This document shows, one piece after another, positions 1-7,592 of a stretch of 64,000 nucleotides of DNA. The notes beneath the pieces were generated by a model. It saw only the letters and a list, made by a program, of their open reading frames with translations. It did not search any database and was not told where the DNA came from. Made by a program: the position numbers and the translations under genes. How positions within the stretch are numbered: the first letter of the stretch is position 1; each line of letters starts with the position of its first letter. Source of the stretch: Anaerolineae bacterium (GTDB lineage Bacteria; Chloroflexota; Anaerolineae; Aggregatilineales; Aggregatilineaceae); NCBI GenBank assembly GCA_027494015.1, contig JAOSJP010000039.1:62001-126000 (forward strand), written 5' to 3'.

Positions 1-841
1 TGTGCAGGAAGGCGGTGCCCGTCAGCCAGGGGAGCAGGGCGGCGTTCTCCACCGGGTCCCAGCCCCAGTAGCCGCCCCAGCCGAGCACATCATAGGCCCA
101 GCGCCCGCCGAGCAGCAGCCCCAGGCTGAGGAACAGCCAGGCGATCAGCGCCCAGCGCCGCGTGGCGTGCAGCCAGCCGGAGCCAAGCTGCCCGGTCACC
201 AGGGCGGCGAAGGCGAAGGCGAAGGGGATGACGAAGCCCACAAAGCCCAGGTAGAGCAGCGGCGGATGAAGGACCATCCCCAGGTGGCGCAGCAGCGGGT
301 TCAGCCCTTGCCCGTCCGCCGGGTTATAGGCGCTCATGCTACTGGCTGGCTCGAACAACGCCGGTTTCACCGCGCCATCGGGCATGGCCCAGTAGCGCTC
401 GAACGGGTTCTCGATGAAGTTGTTGAGGATGAGAAAGAAGCCGAGCGTGGTCATCGTCACCACGATGACGTAGGGCATCAAGCGGCGCTCGGACTGCCAG
501 TTGAGCAGCAGCGCGGCGAATGCGAAGCCGCTCATCAGCCACGACCAGAACAACAGCGATCCCGCCTGGCTGCCCCACAGCCCGGTGATCAGGTAGAAGG
601 TGGGCGTGTCGTGGCTCGAGGTCTGCCAGACGTAGGCGATGCTGAACTCGTGGTTGAGCAGTGCGTAGATCAATAGCAGATTCGCCACCGACAGCAGCGG
701 AAAAGTCATCAGCGCGGCGTTGCGGGCGCTGATCACCCAGCGGTCGCGGCGCAGGTGCGCCCCGACCAGGGCCGCGATCAGCGCGTAGACCGCAGCCAGA
801 AACGCCAATCCAGTGGTGATGATGCCGACTTCAGCGATCAT
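1..841 (-). CDS. ccmF: Cytochrome c maturation heme lyase CcmF, N-terminal part (cut by window start)
   Basis: The minus-strand frame runs from an ATG at 841 (GGGAG about nine bases upstream) through the window edge with no stop, giving about 280 residues of a protein normally near 650. It is strongly hydrophobic. Residues ~75-104 hold the SHDTPTFYLITGLWGSQAGSLL region typical of CcmF in shape, residues ~183-198 carry LRHLGMVLHPP with the conserved histidine, and residues ~250-262 carry the tryptophan-rich WWD motif WGGYWGWDPVEN. In the family this integral membrane protein ligates heme to apocytochromes c outside the membrane. The window encodes several CxxCH cytochromes, which fits. The rest of the ccm cluster presumably lies to the left. 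Confidence 0.93.
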   Translation of the reverse strand, partial: MIAEVGIITTGLAFLAAVYALIAALVGAHLRRDRWVISARNAALMTFPLLSVANLLLIYALLNHEFSIAYVWQTSSHDTPTFYLITGLWGSQAGSLLFWSWLMSGFAFAALLLNWQSERRLMPYVIVVTMTTLGFFLILNNFIENPFERYWAMPDGAVKPALFEPASSMSAYNPADGQGLNPLLRHLGMVLHPPLLYLGFVGFVIPFAFAFAALVTGQLGSGWLHATRRWALIAWLFLSLGLLLGGRWAYDVLGWGGYWGWDPVENAALLPWLTGTAFLH

Positions 842-1168
842 GGCGTTCCACTCCCAATTCCTGATACCAACCACACAGTCAAATCAAGACTGCACGCTCT
901 GAGAAGAACGACGCCGGCACAGCGCCGGCCCGGCCCCAGACAGACGCGCAGGCAGCAGGCGCTCCTGAGCCACTGCCGCAGGCTCCCCCCTCTGGGAACC
1001 AGTCCGCACAGTCTGCCGCGCTCGCTGCCTGGATCGCACACTCAACCAGTATTCTCGAAAACCGGCATAATAATACGCCATAGGCTATCCGGCCTGCCAC
1101 ATTTCGCAAGGATGTTCGCATCTGGCCGACAGCCGCAGTCATCATAACACATTCCTGACCCGGCGTAT

Positions 1169-1182
1169 TTGATTATAGTCAA
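1169..1182. promoter_or_regulatory. FNR/Crp-like palindromic box
   Basis: TTGAT-TATA-GTCAA matches the classical FNR consensus TTGAT-N4-ATCAA except for one base, and the symmetry extends one more base on each side. It lies in the ccmF / zinc-protein divergent gap, in AT-richer sequence than its surroundings. Control of cytochrome maturation by an FNR-type regulator would be sensible, but no regulator gene is in the window. Motif only. Confidence 0.35.
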
Positions 1183-1226
1183 ATTGGCGAGGGTTTCCCC
1201 AACCGTGGCGCGGGCGCTCCCCTGCC

Positions 1227-1260
1227 AGACTTCCGAAGTTTTCGAAAACTTCGGAAGTCT
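1227..1260. repeat. Palindromic repeat family A, copy 1
   Basis: A 34-bp perfect palindrome built on the arm AGACTTCCGAAGTT, with TTCG/CGAA at the centre. The same arm recurs at 7497-7529, 8986-9019 and 15511-15543 with different central bases. All copies lie between genes. It behaves like a REP-type dispersed hairpin. Confidence 0.9.
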
Positions 1261-1352
1261 CTTTCCAGCCCTCTGCACCGCACCGTAGACCAGGCGGGCA
1301 ATTACGGTATAATAGCGCCCCGTTGGGGTGGATCACGGATTGAGGACGCGGG

Positions 1353-1601
1353 ATGCCCGTACCGTACTGCCACATTTGCGAACAGAACGAGCTGGAAAAG
1401 CGCCAGTACGGCGCTGCCTCGCTTGAGCAGGGCGACTACTGCCCGGTTTGCCACCGTCCGACGTGCCGCTTTCATATGGGGCGGGTACGCTGGCGTTGGC
1501 GAGCCACGGGCCGCCTGGACAGCGGGCTGGTCTGTATGGAGTGCAAGAACGCCTACCGCCACCGTGAGTGGGATGCCCACAGCCGCGACTGGATCAGCTA
1601 A
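1353..1601 (+). CDS. Small cysteine-rich zinc-ribbon-like protein, unknown function
   Basis: An 82-residue protein. It has CxxC pairs at residues 6/9, 30/33 and 61/64, plus Cys38 and histidines 34 and 41, a spacing that could build two zinc sites. The first half is acidic to neutral and the middle is Arg/Trp-rich (RVRWRWRATGR), which would suit nucleic-acid contact. The ATG is preceded by GAGGACG, and a TATAAT lies at 1308-1313. There is no signal peptide or membrane segment, so it should be cytoplasmic. I do not recognise the family. The ordered cysteine pairs and the ribosome-binding site make a real gene likely. Confidence 0.65.
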   Translation: MPVPYCHICEQNELEKRQYGAASLEQGDYCPVCHRPTCRFHMGRVRWRWRATGRLDSGLVCMECKNAYRHREWDAHSRDWIS

Positions 1602-1770
1602 GGCGCGTCGTTTGCCCTGCCCCACGAGTCCCTTTGCTTGCCTCAAGCAGACGTGAGCCAATCGTGCAAGCGTGCTACAATTCACGCTGGCGGGTGTTCT
1701 GGGGGATGCACGCGCCGCTGGACCCGCTGGCGGGTGGCGTGCTGGCTGGTTCCGGCCTTGAGGAGTGACC

Positions 1771-3855
1771 GTGAGCCGAAAAACTGAGCTGATGCTGGTG
1801 ACGGCGCTGCTGCTGTTGGCAGCGCTGCTGCGCCTGTGGGACCTGGCCCACTTGCCGCCCGGCTTCAACCGTGACGAGCTGGCCCATATCCGCATCACCG
1901 AAGCGATGAAGGCGGGCGAGGTCTCGGTCTATTACCAGATCGGCGACCGCCTGACCCGCGCCGCGCTGTTCGGCGCGCTCAACACCGTCGCCTCTGATCT
2001 GGCGGGCAGCGGACTCCTCGGCTACCGGATGCTGCCGCTCTGGGGCGGGCTGGTCACGCTGGCGCTGCTCTACGCGCTGGGTCGGCGTCTGTTTGGCGTG
2101 CCGGTGGCGCTGATGGCGCTGGCGGCGATGAGCGTCAATCTGCGCGCGGTGCTGCTGGCGCGCACGGTGACAGCGGAGTCGCTTGTGCCGCTGTATACGT
2201 TGCTCATGCTGCTGTGTCTGGCGGTCGCTTTCAACCTGCGCCACGCAGTCACATTCCGCGTGCCCTACACGCTGCCCTTCGCGCTGCTGGCGGCCCTGGC
2301 TGGCCTGTCGGGTTATCTGCACTATTCCACGCTGGTGCTTGGCCCGCTGGGGTTGATCTTCTTCCTGCATTTGTGGCGGACGGGCCAGCCGCTGGCGCGG
2401 CGCGCGTGGAGCATGTGGATCTTCGTCGCGGTGCTGGCGACCATTGTCGCGCTGCCCTATCTCGTCTCCACGCTGCGCGATCCTGAGCTGAGCGAGGCGT
2501 ACATCCTGTGGCGCGAGCGCCCGACCACTGTGGGGCAGGCTGTCGAGGGGCTGTTGAACGCGGCGGGAGGGCTGGTGTGGCGGGGGGATAGTCGCGTCAC
2601 GATCAACGCCGGGGAGCGCGCGCTGCTCGGCCCCGCCCTGGCGCTGCTGCTCATCGTGGGGATGCTGGAAGCGATCCGGCGCTGGCGCGATCCTCGCCAC
2701 GCCTTGCTGCTGCTGAGTTTTGCCGCCGGGCTGCTGAGCGATGCCTGGGTCAAGCCGGGCGTCACGTTCACGGCTCATCTGGTGGCGCTGCCCGCTGTCT
2801 TCCTGCTGGTGGGCGTGGGAGGGCAGGTCGTCTGGCGCGAGTTGCACGGGCGCGGCGTCGCCAGGGCCTGGCGACCGGTGACCGCGCTGATGCTGCTCAT
2901 CCTGGCGGCCAACAGTTGGGGCGTGCGCGACCGCCTCTACCGCGACTGGAAAGCCAGTACAGCGGTGCGTGTCGCCTATCACAGCGATCTGGCTGCTGTG
3001 GCCGCCTACCTAGACCGCACGCCGGACGATCTGCCTGTGTCGCTGTGCATCACCGGCATGAACGTGCCGGGCGATGCTGGCCTGTCGCCGCGCCAGATTC
3101 TCGGCCTGATGCGTCACCGCGCGGGCGAGCCGGTGCGCCATTCCGATTGCCGGGCGGGGCTGGTGCTGATCAACGCCGGAGCACCGATGCGCTTTGTTTT
3201 CGCCGACCCCGCCGACCGGGAGACTATGCCGCCAGAGCTGGCCGACTGGCTGGCCGAGGCCGGGCCAATTGCGGCCCAGGGGCTGCCGGCCGGGTCTGTG
3301 CTGAGGCTGGACGTGGAGCAGCGTCTGCGCGACGCTGGCGGGCGCTGGGACCTGTTCGCTCCCGTATATTTCATGCCGGGCGCTGACGAGCAACCTGTTC
3401 AGGCCAGGCTGCCCGTGCCGCTGGAGGAGGGCCTGACCTTTGCGGGGTACGATCCGGGCGTGTTCGATGGCGAACGGCGGCCCGGCGGCGATCCTATCGT
3501 GCTGGTGACCTATTGGCGCGTGGACGAGCCGCTGCCCGATGATCTGGCCGTCTACGCGCACCTGCTCGGCTATACACAGACCGAGCCGCCTGTCCTGCAG
3601 ATCGAACCCTGGGCCGAGGCGAACTCGATTGACGTGAAGCCCGGCGAGCTTGAGCCGCGCGACTTCTTCATTCAGGTGTCGTACATCTGGCTGCGCGAGA
3701 ACCTCAGGCCGGATCGCTACGCGCTGACGGTGGGCGCCTACCGCGACGAAGTGGCCGTGCTGGAGAATCACCTGGACGTGCTCGACGCGGCGCAGAGCTA
3801 CGCACCACACGGCGACCGCCTGCTGCTGGGGCAGATTACGGTCGTGGAGTCGTGA
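1771..3855 (+). CDS. GT39-like membrane glycosyltransferase
   Basis: About 694 residues starting at GTG 1771, five bases after AGGAG. An in-frame GTG at 1765 would overlap that ribosome-binding site. The N-terminal two thirds has roughly ten hydrophobic segments. After the first comes GFNRDELAHIRI, the acidic loop motif expected of GT-C fold dolichyl/undecaprenyl-phosphate-sugar transferases (ArnT/PMT group). The last ~200 residues are soluble and beta-rich. By family it would move sugar from a polyprenyl-phosphate donor on the outer face of the membrane. Donor and acceptor cannot be told. No other glycosylation genes are adjacent except the LCP protein 30 kb away. Confidence 0.75.
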   Translation: MSRKTELMLVTALLLLAALLRLWDLAHLPPGFNRDELAHIRITEAMKAGEVSVYYQIGDRLTRAALFGALNTVASDLAGSGLLGYRMLPLWGGLVTLALLYALGRRLFGVPVALMALAAMSVNLRAVLLARTVTAESLVPLYTLLMLLCLAVAFNLRHAVTFRVPYTLPFALLAALAGLSGYLHYSTLVLGPLGLIFFLHLWRTGQPLARRAWSMWIFVAVLATIVALPYLVSTLRDPELSEAYILWRERPTTVGQAVEGLLNAAGGLVWRGDSRVTINAGERALLGPALALLLIVGMLEAIRRWRDPRHALLLLSFAAGLLSDAWVKPGVTFTAHLVALPAVFLLVGVGGQVVWRELHGRGVARAWRPVTALMLLILAANSWGVRDRLYRDWKASTAVRVAYHSDLAAVAAYLDRTPDDLPVSLCITGMNVPGDAGLSPRQILGLMRHRAGEPVRHSDCRAGLVLINAGAPMRFVFADPADRETMPPELADWLAEAGPIAAQGLPAGSVLRLDVEQRLRDAGGRWDLFAPVYFMPGADEQPVQARLPVPLEEGLTFAGYDPGVFDGERRPGGDPIVLVTYWRVDEPLPDDLAVYAHLLGYTQTEPPVLQIEPWAEANSIDVKPGELEPRDFFIQVSYIWLRENLRPDRYALTVGAYRDEVAVLENHLDVLDAAQSYAPHGDRLLLGQITVVES

Positions 3856-3865
3856 GTGGGGAGCG

Positions 3866-4012
3866 ATCAGTCGTCAGGGATCAGTTGTCAGTGATCAGTT
3901 GTCAGTGAGGGCGTTCAGCCACCGATCATGGTCAACTGATCACCGATAACTGACAACTGATCACTCAAAACCAATAACCAATAACCAATCACCAACCACC
4001 AATCACTCACCA
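3866..4012. repeat. Degenerate CAGTTGTCAGTGAT tandem/inverted repeats and A/C-rich leader before rtcA
   Basis: Left part: repeated units of the type GATCAGTTGTCAGT (about 3870-3908). Middle: the inverted counterpart, ACTGATCACCGATAACTGACAACTGATCAC (about 3935-3965, listed as a pattern). Right part: CCAATAACCAATCACC units that run to the AGGAG of rtcA. Transcribed, the two arms could pair, leaving a G-poor single-stranded tract at the start codon. A sister array precedes rnz. Confidence 0.75.
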
Positions 4013-4024
4013 CCAGGAGCCGCC

Positions 4025-5041
4025 ATGTTGTACCTCGATGGGAGCCAGGGCGAAGGCGGCGGGCAGATCGTCCGCACAGCGCTGACGCTCAGCGCCATCA
4101 GCGGGACGCCGGTGCGCATCGAGCGCATCCGCGCCGGTCGGCAGACGGCGGGGCTGCGCCCGCAACATCTGGCGGCGGTGCGGGCAGCGGCGGACATCTG
4201 CGCGGCGCATGTCGAGGGCGCGGCGGTCGGGTCGGATGCGATCACCTTCGCGCCCGGCGGGGCGGTGCGTCCCGGTCGCTATGAGTGGGCGATTGGCACG
4301 GCGGGATCGGCGGTGCTGGTCATGCAGACGGTGCTGTTGCCGCTGGCGCTGGCCGACGGGGCGTCCGAAGTGCGGGTGCACGGCGGCACGCACGTCCCGT
4401 ACAGCCCGTCGGGCCACTACCTGCGCGACGTGTACGTGCCCTTCCTGCTCGACCTCGGCGCGGATCTGGCGCTGTTCCTGGACGCCTATGGCTGGATGCC
4501 GGAGGGAGGTGGGACCATCGTCGCCCAGGTGAAGGGCGGCGTGCAGCTCAGCGGCGTGGATATGGGCCAGCGCGGGCGGATCGAGCGCGTCTTCGGGACG
4601 GCGGTGGGCTGCAACCTGCCGTCGCACATTCCGCAGCGCATCGCCAACCGCGCCATCAACCTGCTGGGGCCACTGGAGGTGGCGGCGGACGTGCGCCCGC
4701 TGCGGGCGCGGGGCATCAGCACCGGGGCGGGAATATTCCTGGCGGCAGAATATACCAACGGGCGCGGCGGCTTCGGCGTCCTGGGGCGCAAAGGGATGCC
4801 GTCTGAGGTCGTGGCCGAGAAAGCGGTCACGGCGTTGCTGGCCTTTCACGCGGGCAGCGCCTCCGTAGACGCGCACCTGGCCGACCAGATCATCGTGCCG
4901 CTGGCGCTGGCGCAGGGAGCCAGCGCCTTCGTCACGCCGGAGATCACGGCGCACCTGCTGACCAATATCGGCGTCGTGCGCGCGTTCGTGGAGCGCCCGA
5001 TCGCGGTGGACGAGCGGTCGCGGAGGGTGGAGATCGCGTGA
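4025..5041 (+). CDS. rtcA: RNA 3'-terminal phosphate cyclase
   Basis: The 338-residue protein is the usual length for RtcA. The N-terminus LDGSQGEGGGQIVRTAL is the family signature, and GGTHVPYSPS and HLADQ follow. His284 in HLADQ corresponds to the histidine that is adenylylated in Escherichia coli RtcA (established for the family). It converts RNA 3'-phosphates to 2',3'-cyclic phosphates with ATP in the cytoplasm. The ATG has AGGAG five bases upstream. It is followed by rnz, another RNA 3'-end enzyme, behind a repeat of the same type. No rtcB or rtcR is present here. Confidence 0.95.
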   Translation: MLYLDGSQGEGGGQIVRTALTLSAISGTPVRIERIRAGRQTAGLRPQHLAAVRAAADICAAHVEGAAVGSDAITFAPGGAVRPGRYEWAIGTAGSAVLVMQTVLLPLALADGASEVRVHGGTHVPYSPSGHYLRDVYVPFLLDLGADLALFLDAYGWMPEGGGTIVAQVKGGVQLSGVDMGQRGRIERVFGTAVGCNLPSHIPQRIANRAINLLGPLEVAADVRPLRARGISTGAGIFLAAEYTNGRGGFGVLGRKGMPSEVVAEKAVTALLAFHAGSASVDAHLADQIIVPLALAQGASAFVTPEITAHLLTNIGVVRAFVERPIAVDERSRRVEIA

Positions 5042-5045
5042 TGGG

Positions 5046-5216
5046 GGGGGTCAGTTGTCGGTTATCAGTTATCAGTTATCAGTTATCAGTTTTCGGTGAT
5101 CAGTTCTCAGTCTCAGCAATTGAGGGCCAGGGACAGAAGGCGGTTACTGATCACTGACAACTGATCACTGAGAACCAATCACCAACAACCAACAACTAAC
5201 AACCAGCAGCCAACAA
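5046..5216. repeat. Tandem CAGTTAT-type repeats with inverted arm and A/C-rich leader before rnz
   Basis: Four consecutive ATCAGTT units (about 5068-5095), then related TCAGT units, an inverted ACTGATCACTGACAACTGATCAC-type arm around 5145-5170, and a (CAAC)n-like tract to about 5215. It resembles the heptanucleotide repeats known from cyanobacteria and Chloroflexota. Layout and orientation match the array at 3866-4012. Confidence 0.8.
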
Positions 5217-5226
5217 CGAGTCTGTC

Positions 5227-6198
5227 ATGTTCGAAATTGTCTTCCTCGGCACCTCAGCGAGCGCTCCTTCGGTCCATCGCGGGCTGTCCGCGCAGGTGGT
5301 CATCGTCAAGAACCGCCGCTTTCTCATTGACTGCGGCGAAGGCACGCAGCGCCAGCTTCTCAAGAGCGGGATCGGCTTCAAGCGGCTCAACCGCGTGCTG
5401 ATCACGCACGGGCACCTCGACCACATCCTGGGGCTGGGCGGGCTGATGTCCACCTTCATGCGCTGGGAGAGCATTGACGAGCTGGAGATTTGGGGCGGCA
5501 GGTGGGCGCTCGACCGCGTGCAGGACTTGATCTACGGCGTGGTGCTGCGCGGGGCACAGCCGCCCATGCCGCTGCACCTGATTGATGTCAAGCCCGGCGT
5601 GCTGATGGAAGAAGCAGATTTTCTCGTCTCCGCTTTTCCGGTGAGCCATCGCGGGCGCGACTGCTTCGGCTATGCCTTCCAGGAGAAGGCACGGCGACCT
5701 TTCCTGGTTGAGCGGGCGGAAGCGTTGGGCGTCCCCGCCGGGCCGGAACGGGCGCGGCTGGTGCGCGGCGAGACGATCACCCTGGCCGACGGGCGCGTCG
5801 TCCGGCCAGACGACGTGCTGGGCGAGGACACTCCCGGCGCGCGGCTGGTCGTCACTGGCGACGCGGCTTCGCTCGACGGCCTGGAGAGCGTCGCGGCGGG
5901 GGCACACGCCCTGGTCACCGAGGCGACATACCTGGACGAAGATGCGGAGATGGCTGCCAGTTTTGGGCACCTCACCGCGGGGCAGGCGGCGCGCTTCGCC
6001 CGTGAAGTCGGCGTGCAGACGCTGCTGCTGACCCACATCTCACGCCGCTACCGCGAGCGCGATGTGTTTCGGGAGGCGCAGCAATACTTCGCCAACAGCC
6101 ACGCCGTGCGCGACTTCGACCGTTATTTGGTGACAAAGGGACGCCCCGCTCATAAGGTGCTGCCGGGCGAGGAGCCGGACGAGCCGGAAGGGGTATGA
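5227..6198 (+). CDS. rnz: Ribonuclease Z (tRNA 3' endonuclease)
   Basis: A 323-residue metallo-beta-lactamase-fold protein of typical bacterial RNase Z length. MFEIVFLGTSASAP and THGHLDHILGLGG (His61, His63, Asp65, His66) give the zinc-binding signature. The later VSHRGRDCFGY, VTGDA and LLLTHISRRY motifs supply further ligands. It cleaves pre-tRNA after the discriminator base in the cytoplasm. The start has no strong Shine-Dalgarno; only a CGAG lies near it, after the A/C-rich leader, so initiation may depend on an unstructured leader. It probably forms a small RNA-processing group with rtcA. Confidence 0.93.
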   Translation: MFEIVFLGTSASAPSVHRGLSAQVVIVKNRRFLIDCGEGTQRQLLKSGIGFKRLNRVLITHGHLDHILGLGGLMSTFMRWESIDELEIWGGRWALDRVQDLIYGVVLRGAQPPMPLHLIDVKPGVLMEEADFLVSAFPVSHRGRDCFGYAFQEKARRPFLVERAEALGVPAGPERARLVRGETITLADGRVVRPDDVLGEDTPGARLVVTGDAASLDGLESVAAGAHALVTEATYLDEDAEMAASFGHLTAGQAARFAREVGVQTLLLTHISRRYRERDVFREAQQYFANSHAVRDFDRYLVTKGRPAHKVLPGEEPDEPEGV

Positions 6199-6219
6199 TC
6201 CTGCCTCGCGCTCCCGCCC

Positions 6220-7068
6220 TCACGGCAGCACGAAGCCACCCCACGTCCCCGTCAATGCGTAGCGCAGCGCGTCTATTGCCCCGGTCACCAGCAGCGCGAA
6301 GACGAGTCCGGCCAACGCAGGAGCGATCAGGTCGCGCCAGCGGGCAGCGCGATTCTCGCGGCGCGCAATTCCCAGGATCAGCGTGCAGCCGACGATGCCA
6401 AACATCAGCAGCACACCTGCTGCGCTGATCGCGCCCAGGGCCGCGCGCAGGGGCGGCCAGTCGAGCAGCACCAGCGCTCCGGCTCCCGCTGCCAGCGCGT
6501 ACAGCGCGGCCAGCTCGCCCCACGAGCGGACGGGCGGGGTGTCCTGCGGCGCGCGCCAGAGCAGGCTGTTGAACACCGGCCAGACGATGGTGATCAGCGC
6601 CAGGCCGAAGGTCGTCCCGCTCAGCAGGCGCAGCGTGTTGTGGGGTTCGTAGAGCGGCGCGTAGCGTTCGAAGAGACTCAGGTAGCTGTTCAGCCCATCC
6701 AGTCCATACAGACCAACGCCCAGCAGCATGGCCGCCAGCAGCCGGACGCGCGGCAAGCGGGCGGCGCGCAGCCGTCCCCGCGCGGCGAAGACGCCCAGCC
6801 CCGCCCACACGCCCAGGTAGATGCCGGTGCAGCGCGCGCACAGCGGCAGAGGGCGCTCGTGGATGTGAAACGAGCGCTCGACGATGCGGTGGCAGACCGC
6901 GTAGCCGAGCGCGTCCGCCTTGCCCAGGATGCCCGGCGGGGTGAGCCACAGCCAGATTGCAACGATGGCGGCGGTAGCCAGCGCCAGCAGCGCCACCGTC
7001 CGCCGCCCGAAGAGGAGCGCGGACGCAGGTGGAGCATCAGGGGCTGTAGGCTGGACAGTCGTAGTCAT
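6220..7068 (-). CDS. DUF2085 membrane protein
   Basis: 282 residues from ATG 7068, with AGGAG five bases upstream. A longer frame to 7182 runs into a repeat and has no ribosome-binding site. After a Pro/Thr-rich start there are about six membrane segments. The motif CHRIVERSFHIHERPLPLC-ARCTGIYLG is the DUF2085 hallmark, with conserved Cys and His residues that could bind a metal or cofactor. The family has no established biochemical role. Its stop lies 20 bases from the end of rnz in convergent arrangement. Confidence 0.8.
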   Translation of the reverse strand: MTTTVQPTAPDAPPASALLFGRRTVALLALATAAIVAIWLWLTPPGILGKADALGYAVCHRIVERSFHIHERPLPLCARCTGIYLGVWAGLGVFAARGRLRAARLPRVRLLAAMLLGVGLYGLDGLNSYLSLFERYAPLYEPHNTLRLLSGTTFGLALITIVWPVFNSLLWRAPQDTPPVRSWGELAALYALAAGAGALVLLDWPPLRAALGAISAAGVLLMFGIVGCTLILGIARRENRAARWRDLIAPALAGLVFALLVTGAIDALRYALTGTWGGFVLP

Positions 7069-7129
7069 TGGGACTCCTCGGCGCGAGTCTAAGCGGGATC
7101 GGGGGCAGCAGCAAATTGCGGGAGGCTTG

Positions 7130-7323
7130 GGGTGCGTGCAAAGGTTGTCAACTACTCGCTGGGCGCGGGGCATTGACCTCACCCCCCCAGCCTCGCTGCG
7201 CTGGGCTTGCCCCCTCTCCGTTGACGGAGAGGGGGCGGCGAGGCGCGTGAGCGCCGAGCGGGGGTGAGGTCAACCAGGGCGCAGCAGAGCAGCGCCCCTA
7301 CCTGACAGGTTTTGCACGCACCC
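7130..7323. repeat. Composite MITE-like element with 21-bp imperfect terminal inverted repeats
   Basis: The left end (7130-7150) GGGTGCGTGCAAAGGTTGTC and the right end (7303-7323) are inverted copies, 18 of 21 positions identical. Inside are a family-B hairpin (7175-7271) and a GGGCGCAGCAGAGCAGCGCC segment that recurs at 53752. There is no reading frame for a transposase. It lies between the divergent DUF2085 and glycoside hydrolase genes. Confidence 0.7.
7175..7271. repeat. REP-like long hairpin, family B copy 1
   Basis: Outer arms ACCTCACCCCC / GGGGGTGAGGT, middle arms of CTCGCTGCGCT / AGCGCCGAG type, and a core CCCCCTCTCC-N-GGAGAGGGGG. Full copies recur at 14141-14235, 21186-21277, 31209-31304, 42320-42415, 46202-46294 and 54453-54545, with a decayed one at ~36093-36150. 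The core alone is a 10-bp stem. Confidence 0.9.
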
Positions 7324-7496
7324 GAGGCTTGTGTCCAGGCTGACGGTTTGCCTGCGCCGCAGCCACGCGCTGTGGACTTCGCGGCGCGGTCATGTTAACC
7401 TTGCGCGTGGCGCTCGCGTCCCTCTGCACCTGTGATACCGGCCCAGCTTGGCGCTGCTGCCGGGGAAAGCTGAGGGGCAGGGCGCTGTATTGAGAG

Positions 7497-7529
7497 AGAC
7501 TTCCGAAGTCTCCAAGACTTCGGAAGTCT
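7497..7529. repeat. Palindromic repeat family A, copy 2
   Basis: 15-bp perfect arms AGACTTCCGAAGTCT around a 3-base loop, located just before the glycoside hydrolase gene. Confidence 0.9.
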
Positions 7530-7592
7530 GGACGCTGGACGCTGCAGAGCGGCACCCCTGTGGAACCGCGCACAAGGAGCACACCCGGACTC

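Larger units (their letters stand above)
842..1352. other. Divergent intergenic region, ccmF / zinc-ribbon gene
   Basis: About 510 bases without a convincing gene. It contains the FNR-like box (1169-1182), a 34-bp perfect palindrome (1227-1260) and a TATAAT hexamer at 1308-1313 on the plus strand, about 40 bases before the small zinc-ribbon gene. Short open frames here lack ribosome-binding sites and protein-like composition. Confidence 0.6.

Noticed and set aside
1675..2982. 435-codon minus-strand frame opposite the GT39-like gene
   Set aside because: Gln/Arg/His-rich shadow; the plus strand carries a coherent membrane protein.
5046..5216. CRISPR array
   Set aside because: Units are ~7-14 bases, directly tandem and degenerate, with no uniform spacers and no cas genes.
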